Assembly: GCA_034766995.1 (NCBI GenBank)
Contig: CM068314.1
Span: 29,343,708 to 29,407,707, forward strand
Reading direction: 5' to 3'
DNA from: Acanthacorydalis orientalis
Taxonomy: Eukaryota; Arthropoda; Insecta; Megaloptera; Corydalidae
Length of the DNA: 64,000 nt
In this document: positions 1 through 12,078 of the stretch, in pieces
Layout: each line of letters opens with the position of its first letter
Numbering within the stretch: position 1 is the stretch's first letter
The notes under the pieces: model-generated
The model's database searches: none
What the model was told of the DNA's origin: nothing
Seen by the model: only the letters and a program-made list of their open reading frames with translations
Made by a program: the position numbers and the translations under genes

Positions 1-248
1 TGTTGTATGTGTTTAAATTGAGACATAAAACAACAGAAACCTTATTCTCCAGATCTGTCTCCGACAGATTTTTTAAATATTTGAGTAATTTTCTACGAGA
101 GAAGGTTTTCACAGGTCAAGCATCAGTTGAAAGCGCTTTCGATGAATTCATTAATTCCATGACTCCAGAATTCTATCTTGTAGGAATTAACAAACTTCTT
201 TCCCGTTGGGAGAAATGTGTGCAGGCCAGTGGTCTTTATTTTGATTGA
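1..248 (+). pseudogene. Mariner transposase, C-terminal remnant, frameshifted
   Basis: The frame ending at 248 carries the typical mariner C-terminus: a LxNFLRxKxF segment, an acidic FDEFI stretch, then INKLLSRWEKC and a final YFD. The DDE-domain signature YSPDLSPTD, which contains the third catalytic aspartate, is also present (about 43-69) but in a different frame. A small deletion after that aspartate therefore broke the gene. A second small loss upstream removes the residues normally found just before YSPD. The protein would be a cut-and-paste transposase acting in the nucleus. This copy cannot be functional. The first two catalytic residues would lie left of the window. Confidence 0.8.
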
Positions 249-321
249 TAAATATAATTTATAACTAATATATGCGTCTTTATACTCGTAAAATCGCAAT
301 TATTTTTACATCAAGCTAATA
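1..321 (+). mobile_element. 3' end of a mariner transposon, cut by the window edge
   Basis: The segment holds the last third of a mariner transposase reading frame, a short untranslated tail and a terminal inverted repeat. The terminal repeat lies at about 292-321 and ends in ctaata. It closely resembles the 3' terminus of the element ending at 18667 (cgcaattatttt, then a pyrimidine-rich stretch, then ctaa), so the two belong to one lineage. The TA at the very end fits the TA target duplication used by mariners. The 5' part lies outside the window. Confidence is high for the family and moderate for the exact end. Confidence 0.8.
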
Positions 322-954
322 AAATGTCTTTTGAAATATTCAGTTTTCATAGTTTGAATGTCAGTTATTGACTGAGTGTGAATAATTTAAAAAATAACTA
401 GTAATATTATAAATATATAATAATTTAATACTTTTTTTTATTATCTTTTAATCCTTGGCGATGAGGATGAATTAATTTGTATAAAAATTTACGAACAATT
501 CCCCCCTATTATGTAAAATTTATTACTTGACCAAAATAAATAAGGTTTTATGGCCACTTTAGTAAAAGAAAATTAATCACCGAAATAGTAGCTGAAATAA
601 ATGCAAAATATTTCCATAAGTCCTCTTATTTTTTTTAAATAAAAGTGTATATAATTATATTTACTAAAATTAATTATATTTTATTTTTGATATTTAAATA
701 AAATATATATATATTAAATTCATATTTCAAAAAATAATACACCCAACGTTAGAATATTATGAAGATAAATATATAAAAGATTACATTTCTTTTAAATTAT
801 GTAAATTTATAATTCGATGGATCACTTGGATTATACATGAAATATTTTGTTCAAATAGATTTAAGTTTTGAAATTTAATTCAAAGCATTGTTTATAACTA
901 ATATATTTAAAGATATGCTTATTTAAGGATATACACTTATTTACTAATGTTTCA
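322..954. other. A+T-rich stretch, no gene seen
   Basis: Low-complexity A+T-rich DNA with homopolymer and TA-rich runs. I see no coding signature, RNA gene or terminal repeats. Confidence 0.6.
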
Positions 955-1164
955 TTGAAAACCAAGCGAATTTCCACTCAAATCACAACGAATAGTGAAA
1001 AAGTGATCTCGACTGGAGACAAAAGGATGGCCGGAGTGAGTTTTTACGATTTGACAGTCGCGAACAGGCAGCTGCCTCCACCTCCTGCACATTGGTTCAT
1101 TTTGTTTTCTTATTCTTTTGAGCTTGCACAACGAATCTTGTCATATGACACGTGTATAACGTAA
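955..1164 (+). other. Higher-complexity segment with a 69-codon frame and a splice-donor-like site
   Basis: This 210-bp segment has visibly more G+C than its surroundings and is open for 69 codons. The frame contains a short proline run (QLPPPPAHW) but matches no family I recognise. Within it, ATGGCCGGA at about 1027-1035 is followed directly by GTGAGT, which is a strong splice-donor consensus. A minimal first coding exon ending there is possible but unsupported by anything else. It could equally be a regulatory fragment or an old mobile-element piece. A TA microsatellite follows immediately. Confidence 0.2.
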
Positions 1165-1165
1165 T

Positions 1166-1167
<2 letters not shown>

Positions 1168-1200
<33 letters not shown>

Positions 1201-1226
1201 ACGCACACACATACATAAATACATAT
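1168..1226. repeat. (TA)n microsatellite with CA/CATA flank
   Basis: About 29 bp of pure TA dinucleotide, followed by acacgcacacacatacata. The TA core with a CA or CATA shoulder is the usual architecture of the many microsatellites in this window. Confidence 0.95.
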
Positions 1227-1945
1227 AAAATCAATGAAAAAGAGTTTTAACTATTTATAAAATATGGAGGATTATTTCTGACATTTTTAATATATTATTA
1301 TATTTAATTATATTTGTGTGTATAATAAATTCATGAAATGTATATAACAGTGAATTGATAAAAAAATATGTTAAAAAAATTATCATAAATAAAATATCAA
1401 ATTTACCGATAAGGCATACAAAGGTGTAATATTTTTTCATTCATAGTTTATTGAATAAATTTCAGTTTAACATTTGTTGATTGTTGAAATAATTGCGTGT
1501 TAATATTAAATGCCCTTGGCTATAAATACAAATAAATAAATATCTAATTATTTCCTTTATGAATTTACCTCTGGGTCAATGAGTAGTTCAGCGGTTATAA
1601 AATAAATAAATTCACAAATTTCATTCATTATTTTCTTGACTGTTGCGCTGAAATATTTATTTTATGAAAAATCATAAAAATTCAATGGTATGCACGATTT
1701 TAAAAACAGTCCCGGTTGTATATTTTTTTTATGAAATAATATCTGGAAGATAAATTATACATAAATCTTGTGTAATTAGTTTATTATACATGACATATTT
1801 AACGTTTGAATTATTTATGAGAATGAGTATTTTTAATAGAATTTATAATTTTCTCTATCAGTGTTGCATTACAGGACGTGTTATAGGTAACAAAACATAA
1901 ATTTACTTTTAACTAGCTGCTCTTTGAATCACATATATGAATACA
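1227..1945. other. A+T-rich stretch, no gene seen
   Basis: A minus-strand open frame at 1255-1440 is Ile/Phe/Tyr-rich and looks like chance translation of A+T-rich DNA. Nothing else is recognisable. Confidence 0.6.
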
Positions 1946-1953
1946 TACACACA

Positions 1954-1991
<38 letters not shown>

Positions 1992-1997
1992 AATATC

Positions 1998-2040
<43 letters not shown>
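1946..2040. repeat. Double (CA)n(TA)n microsatellite
   Basis: A short CA run leads into TA tracts at 1957-1989 and 2003-2039, separated by a 13-bp interruption. Confidence 0.95.
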
Positions 2041-2041
<1 letters not shown>

Positions 2042-3640
2042 AATTTGCTCAGAAATGAATGTATAAAAACAAAATTTGTATAAATTATTCGTTTAATAAA
2101 GAGACAACTGCTGCAAGCACCAATAAATCAATCGATTGTCTTCGAAACTCCCTCGAGAATGATTTCATTTAATAGAATCTATTATCCAAGTGAATGCAGC
2201 TTAATTTCGCTCTATTTCCTATTCGAAAGAAAAGGTGTAAACACTTCAATAGCATCGATTTTAGATATATTGCATATTCTTAAATGTCTTCACCTTCGTA
2301 ATAGTGAAGACAAACGAAAGCCAAACCTTAAATAAATATAAAATTTGAACTGAATACGTCACCTGGACACTAACACTAAATTTCAACAATGTAGTTTTCG
2401 AACGTCTTAAAATATGTCGTCCGATGCACTCATACACATTCCTTTTTTCCTCTTACGCTTATTGTGATTGTGTAACCACCCCCGACGTGAAGAAATTGTC
2501 ATCCCCAACGACGATAGACAGCTGGCCAAGTAAAAAATGAAGTTTTCAACCTCCATTTTACGTACAGTTAATTTAACACGCTCTTTTATGAAGCGGATCA
2601 ACGAATTACTGTAGAATTGCTTGTGGTACGTTGATGGCTAATAACGAGATGGGCTGATTGAAAATGTCTGTTTTTTTTGTCGTCAAAGGCAAAATTGTGA
2701 ATTTGAATTGCATTTCAGTGTTTTTTTTTCTTCTTTCTTGTACCTAATGATGAATAATGGATATACTGATATGCTTGACTTAAGTTAAAAGTTTTTTAAT
2801 ATGCCTTATATATCTCTTTTTACAATTAATTGTTTACACATTCAATTTGTATTTTGATAGTGTGAATTTACAATCTGAAACAACAGAGTATTATGCTGAT
2901 AACAAAAAAAATACATTTCTTTATTTTCTTACATATTACTACAGTGTTTTCCAATTTATTTCATCACAAAGTCCTTTAAATACTTCAGAACCTCAACAGT
3001 ATGTATTCTTATTTTTGTAACGAGCCATAATAATAAGTAAGTTAGTCGATTAAGACAATGTATTTTAATCCCGCTATACTTTCTTAGAAATTATATTTTT
3101 CGTTGAAGTAAACTTAATAATTGGAATAAAATCATACGAGTTTCAGATATTTTTGTTGGTTTTGGTGAATTACCAGCTATTTAAACGCAAGTTGTCATCA
3201 TTAATGAATAAATTATTTTCGAGTTTGTTATCCTTAACGGGCCGAGCGACGATAAAAATCTCACGGTAATTCAAATGAAAAAAACTCGACACGAATATCA
3301 AACACCCATACGAAAATGTTTTCTTTCCCAAATAATTACGAAATTTAGTTCGTGACTCATACGAAATGTAACAATCGTCAGTTGCATCCACAGATTATGG
3401 TCAAATATATTCAAGTGTACTTATAAATATAATTACTTCTTGTCGGCATAATCATCGTCAGCGTCGTGTAATATGAATGAATCTTTATGCAGGAACACTG
3501 ACGCCAGTGAATCCGAATGTCACAACTTAAAACGCCGCAAAACATCTGCCCGACTCTGTATCTTTCAATTTTTAATTGAAGCCGTTGTTACACGATATAA
3601 ATGATTCATGATCTAACGTTGCGTGTTTCGACGCCGGTGT
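2041..3640. other. Mixed stretch with two moderately G+C-richer islands
   Basis: 2100-2640 and 3220-3640 are less A+T-biased than their surroundings and contain several CpG dinucleotides (for example around 3470-3560 and 3620-3650). No open frame here matches a known family. Minus-strand frames at 2407-2601 and 3170-3391 have no recognisable domain. The islands are candidates for conserved non-coding sequence only. Confidence 0.3.
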
Positions 3641-4574
3641 GCTCAATTCGTACCATTAACTTTTCTTCAAACATTTTACATAATGGGATATATTTTTCGG
3701 TCGTCATTATTATTCTTTGTTTTTATTGTAACTTCGAATTTCATTAATTACATTAACATGTGTTCTCTACTTATAATTAATTATTTTCGTATATACTTAT
3801 CGAATAGAATGATTTTTTTAATATATATATATATACATATACACACTATTACACAAACATTTATTTTTTTGAAAACACAATCGTATAAAAATATATTCCA
3901 AATAGCAACAATGTAAGGACTGCGATAATGTAAAAATATTAAAATTATATTATTTTATTTACTATAATTTTAAGAGTATATATATATATATATAAAATAT
4001 TGAAAAAATTGAAAAAGTCAACTGCAAACAATAAAATAATAATCATATTAAAAATTTATTAATGCAAAGACTTATTCATAATTAAGTACTTATAAAATAA
4101 AAAAATACGAAATTATATTAAAATAAGGATCTAAATATAAATAAATATATATAATCTAATTAACAAATTAAATATTAAGGTAAATCTCATTATCAAGCAC
4201 CACAATATATATAAAATATTTCATTTGTAAATAGAACAATTATTAATGGACTAATAGCATACAATTCTTTAAATCTTATGATTCATTAATAATTAATTAA
4301 TTAATAATAATCATAATAAAGTAATTATATATATATATATACATTAATATTTTTGTTACTGAAATAATTTTTGAATAATATTTCTCGATAAAAAACAGAG
4401 AAAAAATTAAATTAATCTGAAAGAATAAATAAACTTATCTATTATGTATTTGTCTATCTATTATATATCATCATCTATTATATATCTTATCTATTATATA
4501 TTATGTCTAATATTATAATTTTTATATGTGGTTTGCAATCAATACTTTATTTTAAAAATGAAGAATTACAAGAC

Positions 4575-4576
<2 letters not shown>
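3641..4576. other. A+T-rich stretch with short TA runs, no gene seen
   Basis: Contains short TA tracts near 3820, 3980 and 4330, and tandem tctattatatatca-type repeats at about 4436-4505. Open frames are Ile/Phe/Tyr-rich and look like chance. Confidence 0.6.

Positions 4577-4632
<56 letters not shown>
4577..4632. repeat. (TA)n microsatellite
   Basis: About 55 bp of uninterrupted TA dinucleotide ending in tacatac. The Tyr-Ile frame across it is an artefact. Confidence 0.95.
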
Positions 4633-4636
<4 letters not shown>

Positions 4637-5137
4637 CAATATAAAATTTATTAAATATAAGTTTTGTTTATATAGTTTATCTTTGCCATAGTCTATTAGT
4701 TTATCATTGTAATATAAATTTTAGTACAAAAATTATTTAATTAAAAGATGTAATTTGACAAAGAGTACGGTGAAATTCTATACTATTATCATATAATATT
4801 ATTTTACTTATGCTTTAATAAAATAATGAACGATTCTTTTTTGAAAAAAAAAACTTAAAATTTAATATACGTACCAACTTTTCTACAAGTGAGTTAAATT
4901 CTTGTTCGAAACTATTTATAATGTAATGGAACTCTTATGTGTAACAGGTTCATTGAATGATAGAAATTTCAAACTTTTGCAAAATTGGTTTAGTAAGAAA
5001 TCTTCAAAAATTGAATTTTTGAGACTTTGATATGAAATAAGTAAATTAATGAATAGTACTATAATAAATCAGTTTATTATTGTATTTAAATATTTCTAAA
5101 GTTTATAAAATCTTTTTTTTTCTTTTATAGGCGCGTG
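4633..5137. other. A+T-rich stretch, no gene seen
   Basis: No coding or RNA signature. Mostly A/T homopolymer runs. Confidence 0.6.
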
Positions 5138-5575
5138 CATCAAGACTTTTTGTCAGGGGGGGAGGTTCTACATTTATAAGATTTTATAAAGAATGAAATT
5201 CTGAATATTTTAATATAAAAACCTGTCTCTTTGAATATTCTAATTATTGTAATTATTCTATTATTAATATATTAGCAAAACAGTATTAAATTTAACAAAA
5301 AAAGGAATATATTCTATAAAAACTGAAAAATACATCATCTTATGTGATTTTAAATTTTACCTGTTCAACGTTGCATTGTTATGTGACATTTTACATCAAA
5401 AAAATAATTATTGTTACTAACGAAATTTGGAAAAGTAATCAAGAAATATAGGAATTAAAGAAATTAAATTTAGGTGCTTCCATTACTTCAAAATTCAAAT
5501 ATTGAATAAATGAAATACTCATAATTTTGTTTTTTTGGGGGGGGATCCAATCTGGAGAGCCCCTGATTTCCCACC
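5138..5575. mobile_element. Possible degraded hAT-like non-autonomous element
   Basis: The left edge reads aggcgcgtgcatcaag and is followed by a run of seven G (5156-5162). The right edge has a run of eight G (5537-5544) followed by atccaatctggagagcccctg. Ends of this style (AGGCGC or AGGGGC, a degenerate ATCCAG, then T-rich and poly-G sequence) are common in insect hAT-superfamily elements. The two edges are only partly inverted with respect to each other. I find no convincing 8-bp target duplication and no transposase trace inside, so the call is tentative. Confidence 0.25.
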
Positions 5576-5586
5576 TGATCTCTTCT

Positions 5587-5593
<7 letters not shown>

Positions 5594-5633
<40 letters not shown>
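5594..5633. repeat. (TA)n microsatellite
   Basis: About 40 bp of pure TA immediately right of the possible hAT remnant. Confidence 0.95.
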
Positions 5634-5636
<3 letters not shown>

Positions 5637-6127
5637 CATAAAGAAATTCTATAAATAAATATAGTCAGAGATACAAAATAAATATTACTTGAAAGTGTAC
5701 GCCAGTTTTTGTAACTGGACTAGAGACTGTATTTTAAAAATAATTTATTTTGAGTATTTATTTAATAATTGAATAAAATACTTTGTAACTCTATTGAATT
5801 CTCTATATTGCATGCAGTGCATTTTCAAATAAAATAACTATTTAACATTTTCAAATAAGAGTAAAATTAAGTAAGTAATCGGTAAATCTATATGATCTGT
5901 ATCTTTAACATGAATCTACATATATCTCAATTCTCTGGTTTCATTTTAAGTATTCAGTTTAAAGTAAAATTAAGTAAAAAAACTATATTATGAGTAGACA
6001 ATAAAATAATTTAAAAAAGCATCAAAGATCACATATCTATATATAAATATTTCTGTTGATTTTATATCTTTTGCATCAAAATTTATGTACAAATGTTCAG
6101 AAAAAAGTATGTATCTAATTAAATTTT

Positions 6128-6178
<51 letters not shown>

Positions 6179-6435
6179 GTATGTATATTTCAAAAGCCTG
6201 TTTTTAATGAGTTTTTGTTATTTATTGCGAAAGTATTGGTATAATGTTTAAAAGAAATTTTATTTAAATTTTTGTTTTCACAACAATTATTTATGAGATT
6301 AATATTTAAAAAAAATTCTAGTGTTCATTTTCAACTAGTTTATTTCACTGAGGATAATTAATGTTAAAAATTTTAATATTAGGGATAAGCAAAGAAGGAA
6401 AATAATATACATAAATATATGTATCCATATAATAC

Positions 6436-6479
<44 letters not shown>

Positions 6480-8283
6480 TCTACAAATATAAAACCATTT
6501 TATCACAATTAGACACTTCTTTATAAAGAGAATACATATTTGTAACTGTATTACTTTGCTTAGAATTATATGATATTTTAATGCACTAAACAAGGATATA
6601 AAAGTAGAATAAAACCCTATCAACATTATTTGGCTTTTATATTATTTAAAATATTTTTAATTAAAATATAACACTTCGAAAACAATTTGCATATAATTCT
6701 AAAATGATAGATTGTAAGGTATAAAAAGTATTAAACATGAAATATATACTTTATTTTTGTATAATTTAATTATTCCATAAACTTATATAAAAGTAAAAGC
6801 AATAATTTATAAAAGTAGGACTAATTGCAATCATTTAAAAATATTTGCTCAATATGTTTACAATATATTAATATTTTAAATACAATAATAAATGTTAGGA
6901 CGCAACAGTAATGATAAATTGTCTGAAATTTATGATACAAAGTATTCTGATTTCATCATACGTGAACTTTTTCTAGCATGCGAGCTGAATTTCAACATAA
7001 CCAATGTACAAAAAGATAGAAAAATGATCATATTTTATATATAGAACATTTTATATTCAATTTAGAATTTTGTAAAATTTTCTATTATTTTTAATTAATT
7101 AGACGTGTTATATTATTTGGAATCTGAATTAATTATTAAGAACTTTAAAACTGAACTCTTTTTATATTTTTGAATCTTCTTTTAATTTAAAAATTGATTT
7201 CTATATACTGTACGATTTATAAATTTGTAACCTAACTAACTGATTTAAACAGTAGAAAATCGCTGTTGGCTTATATTTTGTAATTGTTATAGTTTGTTAA
7301 TCTTGTGGTAAAGTTAAACTGTTCTAATTACTAAAACTGATCTGCGTAGACCGTTTAAATAAATTAAGACAAATGTCACACTTGACACTCATTGCATAGA
7401 TGTAGCTTAACTGCGCTCTTGACATATGGCTTTTTAATTAAAGCACTTGTCATCAGTTATAAAAGTAATTGTAATTAGAACAATATGCGCTCATAAAAAT
7501 GTTTATTGAAAAAATATTACAATTTTTAAAAACTTTTACTTTTATTTAAAAAAATATCAATAGAAAATATAAATTTTGTAGCGAGCATCATAGATAATAT
7601 TCTTTTTATTTATAATTTTTTTGTATTTACTCAAAAAGTATCATTTAGAAGAAATAAAATATTATTATTATGTCTTTAACGATTTTATTTTTCCTGATTA
7701 TATATATATATATATATATAATTATAATTAAATGAACTAAATAAATATTCAGTTCATAAATATAAATATATTATTTCTAATACAAAATTGATATCAAACA
7801 CGTTCTTACCTGAAAATTATCGTTATAAATTTAATGATATTATTATTTTAAAAAACGACAATTATCTTTTTCTGGTTTTAATTTACAGAAAAAATACGTT
7901 TTTTCTTCCACGATTTTTGAGAAAATGTGTATCTGTAATTCTATTTCCATTTTAATTTTTAGTTAAATTAATTCTAGTATCCTAAATCATTCCAATTTCC
8001 ACTAATAAGAATAAAGTGACAAATTGTTACTGATTATATTTATATATAAATAACTATTGGCATTTATATATAAACGTGATTATGAGTCAATATACTTTTA
8101 AATTACTTAAATGAATTTATTATTATACACTATTAAAATTTTAAGATACGTTATTAAAAAAAATTAATGACTAGTTAAGACTTTAAAGCCATCACTTTAA
8201 ACTATTGTAATATAAAATAGTTTTAACAGAGTAATTTCTGTTTTTAAAAAGGTATTTGAGTCATCTTTGATTTCATATATATG

Positions 8284-8328
<45 letters not shown>

Positions 8329-9360
8329 TGAAAAGTGGAATATATTCAAATAATGTAAAATAAATTGTATGGCTGGTCACTTAAACAGTGTACAAAATTC
8401 CATAGAAGTGGACGTCATATAAATTAAGATTTTTAAAGAAATTATACTTATAAGTATGATCCAGTATACAACATTTCAACACGTTCTTAATCGATTATGC
8501 ACAGCCTCAAGTTTAAAAATATATAATCAGATTTACATTATCTTTCTGGTGAAAAAGTTCTAAAAAAAATACTTTAAAAAAAATTCTGAATATATTTGAG
8601 GTAAAAAGTCCATAGAAATATTTTTAAATGATTAATTAAAGAGTGAAGTTGCAATAGTTGCTAGTTTTAAATTAATACTCTCCGAAATAATGTAATTAAA
8701 GTAAACACAAACTTTGCTTATAATATGAATGGCGATGATTTGATGATATAAACGAATAGAATAAAAGAAACATGACTCTTATAAAGTTATAAAGAAAAAT
8801 AATACTTTTTAAGAGTATAAGATTTTATTAGATTAGTCAAAAGTTTTAAAATCAAAAAATTCTTTGTCTTATTAAAACCAGGATTTGTTCACCAGTGTTT
8901 GAATCTTTATTTAAAACAATAATAATTTTAATTATATTACATTTTTAGTTATATTATATTACTATACTGATATTATTTTTGTTTCTTTTGATTAAAAATT
9001 GATTTTGAATGATTTGGAATCTTCATTTTTGTTTGTGTTTGATTAATGTAAAAACATTTATAATATCAACTTGAAAAAAAATGCTAGAATCTTGAAATTA
9101 AATATATAATTATAATCCTTCTTTAAAAATATTTATCCAGTTTTGTCGATTTTTAATGAGAAACGTTAGAAAAAACCTTCTAAAAGTACCTAAGCGAAAA
9201 TAATTGAAAATAAATTAAATTTTGTATTTCAAAAATGTAATTTTGAAAAATTTAATAAATCGAATATTTAAAAAATATAAATTTACTGTTAATTTTTTTG
9301 GATTATATTAATATATAGTAGTTATATATTTTGATAAGAAATATTAAAGGTTTTTATATA
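5634..9360. other. Long A+T-rich stretch with TA microsatellites, no gene seen
   Basis: TA tracts lie at about 6133-6174, 6441-6471, 7698-7720 and 8295-8324, the last flanked by acatacatacata. A slightly more complex patch lies at about 7240-7460. It contains several TGTCA/TGACA-type motifs but no frame. I recognise no protein, RNA or terminal repeat. Confidence 0.55.
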
Positions 9361-9850
9361 TTTTTCATACAATGATGATTTCAAAACAAACGTTCGTGTA
9401 CAAAAGTGAAAATTAATGGAAAATATCGAACAACATTAAAAATATGTGCCAGCGATGGCACGTGATTCTGATGCACACATTGACCGACCAAACACCACGA
9501 TTCGTGTTCCATCAATGTAAAACAATCATTAACAGTCATCTGGATTAAATAATTCATACTTAATGACATTTATATTTAAGTCAAGGGCATCGTGTGACAT
9601 AAACAATAAAGCTTGAGTTTTTTCACAAAGACGTCGGCGCCGAACAACACTGAATGATACGTTCTAGATGGATGTAAATTAGCAAAATATTAAGAATTAG
9701 CATGTCGGAATTAACCTTAACTAACACATCCTAATGTTGTGCTCCTTTCATGTCGCCGACACACACTTGTAGTGTCTTGAGAGTGAGTTGGTGTCACACT
9801 GCGACACTGGTCTTTCTAAACGATTGCTCTTATTATTGGGTTAGTGACTC
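9361..9850. promoter_or_regulatory. Higher-complexity island, candidate conserved non-coding element
   Basis: Visibly less A+T-rich than both flanks, with CpG-containing patches near 9630-9645 and 9750-9800. At 9446-9461 the sequence gtgcca-gcga-tggcac is an inverted repeat with perfect 6-bp arms. Short TGTCACACTG/GACACTG motifs repeat around 9792-9810. The minus-strand 62-codon frame at 9381-9569 matches nothing I know. A regulatory role is inferred from base composition only. Confidence 0.25.
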
Positions 9851-10972
9851 ACAGATAATGGTATAATTTAAATGTTGCGTTTAATGTGAAACGCTTGTAA
9901 GAAATTCGTGTTTTTATTGTTCAATTGATATCAATATATTCATGTCCTTAATATGTAGTACCTTAATTTTTTTTATATGTCTGTGTTCTTTTGTAAGTAG
10001 TTTATTTTTAAATTATCTATATAGCTTAAAGAGTTTACTATAGCATTTTGTATTTCAGTATAAAGCAGAATTATAACAATTATATTTCATTTTATTTAAT
10101 TTGTACTTCATTATATTTTGTATTAACACATTATAATCGATTAATAAATGTTTAGTCAGATGACTATAAGTTATCATTAAAAGTACACGTTTTCTTTGCA
10201 TCTTTATTTCAATTATTTTATAATGTTTTCATATAAAACACTTTATATAAAAAATGGCGAACCAATGGCACATGAGAAAATTTATGATGGATAGAAATGT
10301 TTGTCAGAAATAATATAACGAAAAATTTACTCTATTTTGTTGCTTAAAAAAGATAATTTTTCTTTCTTAAAAAATTAACAATATATATTTTTTCATTTTT
10401 TCAACAATTTATTCAAGAGAATCATTATTTTTTAGAATTAATTTTATACAATTGATTATCAGAAATAGATTGATGGACAATGGTAGACATTTTTATATAT
10501 TATTGAAAGTAATAAATTATAAATCGGATATAAAGCAGTTTATCTAAACCACAATAACAAAGTCTCGCTGATTGCGAAGATTTGTTATATAGACTATAAG
10601 TTTTTTTTGATATATTTTTTTTGGATTCATCTATATATTTTATTATCCAAGTAAATGTCAGAAATATTTTAATATTGTTACAATTTTCCAAAAGTTGGTG
10701 TTAAAATGAGATATTTGTGCAATTATATTTTTATTTTTATGTGGCACTCAGCTAAAATTAAATATTTTTCTTTTAAATTTAATAGCGCAACAACTCATAA
10801 ATGTTCACTATTCTTTATTTATAACATTTTTTTAACAAAATATAAATATAAGCTTTTCTTGTGCTATTACAGTAAAAATAATTATTAAATACTTTATTAC
10901 AATGTTAATCATTTTTTTAGTTTTAGTTACTATGTATTAATACATTATTAACTCCAATACACACACGCACAT

Positions 10973-11003
<31 letters not shown>

Positions 11004-11753
11004 ACAGTATACAAATATTAGAAAAAATATAACTTGCTACCGAGATTAAAATGATGTGGCATATTTTTTTTCACAATTGATGCAGGTATTCTGCAGTTTA
11101 TTGAGGCATGTAACCTAAGACCTTACCTTACATTTTTAAAAGTTATTTAAGAATACCTGCTTTGATCATCATAAAATCTTTTTGCAGAATATTTCATCGA
11201 TATTGTATAAAAGCTTTTGTAGTAATGTATAAAAAAAGGTTTAATGTTGGTGTATATTGTAACATATTTAAAGTTTTAATTTGAAAGTAAATAAAAAAGG
11301 GATTATGTTGAATATTGAAAGTAAAAATATTTTTTCCTTTACAGTTTTGTTCTTGCAAGAACAGACTTAATATAAAAAAAGATAGAAATTAGGTATTTTT
11401 ATTTTTTAGAGTAAATGTATTTTTTTATAAAAAAATATGATATAATAAATGTACTTATTATAAGATATTTCTTGATATTAATAATATGTTTTAAATTTCT
11501 AAAATGTTTTTCCAATTTGTTTAATTTGTGTATATATAGGGATTCCACATGGAAGTATTAAAAGGGGACGCGAGAGTAAAAAAAGTCATGTTATTTTTTA
11601 TTTTGTATTTTAATTCAATTCAATTCTAAAATACTAACATGGGAGGAATAACAATTTTTTCTAATTTTTAAGTTTTTTTAATATTTTATGTAGAAGCCTA
11701 AGTTGAATTACACTATACATACATACATACATACATATATATATATAAATAAT

Positions 11754-11796
<43 letters not shown>

Positions 11797-11804
11797 GTAT
11801 ATAC

Positions 11805-11866
<62 letters not shown>

Positions 11867-11989
11867 AAATATACATACATACACTCCATAAGACGACAAT
11901 AGGAAAAGAAAAAATTATCGTTTTCTTAATTTAATTATTTTAAATAAGAATTGTTTTCTCATCTACAAACTATAAAAACCTTTTTATGA
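9851..11989. other. A+T-rich stretch with microsatellites, no gene seen
   Basis: Holds a TA tract at about 10970-10997 preceded by acacacgcacata, and the compound repeat listed separately at 11716-11885. A short G-richer patch at 11537-11575 (aaaaggggacgcgagag) is not part of any recognisable feature. Confidence 0.55.
11716..11885. repeat. Compound (CATA)n(TA)n(TGTA)n microsatellite
   Basis: Starts with a catacatacatac run, passes through three TA blocks interrupted by acatatgtatac-type units, and ends with tgtatgtatgtataaatacatacatac. The outer tetranucleotide runs are inverted copies of each other, so the array is roughly palindromic. Two overlapping open frames of Tyr/Ile/His on opposite strands are artefacts of it. 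Confidence 0.95.
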
Positions 11990-12078
11990 TCAAAAATATT
12001 TAATAAATTATTGTTGATCATTTTTGAGTTTTATTTATGAGAATTTCGAAGATGATATCATCATATCATCTTCAGACC
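11990..12078 (-). repeat. Dispersed repeat with gaagatgat core, copy A
   Basis: Read on the minus strand this copy runs ctgaagatgat, a short variable part, cgaaattctcataaat, then aaaaatgatcaacaataat and attaaatatttttgatca. The same order of blocks recurs at about 23910, 28938 and 38899 (plus) and 50800 (minus). This copy also carries a perfect 11-bp hairpin (gaagatgatat, 4-bp loop, atatcatcttc) at 12048-12073. Probably an old non-autonomous mobile element. Confidence 0.4.

Noticed and set aside
11661..11891. Overlapping open frames rich in Tyr and Ile on both strands (also at 4503, 5439, 6345, 15780, 15848, 24715, 46542, 47901, 60008)
   Set aside because: They are translations of (TA)n microsatellites, which lack stops in all frames except the TAA-containing edges.
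12048..12073. Perfect 11-bp hairpin considered as a microRNA precursor
   Set aside because: The arms are too short for a precursor, and it lies in a dispersed repeat. No known microRNA sequence was recognised anywhere in the window.
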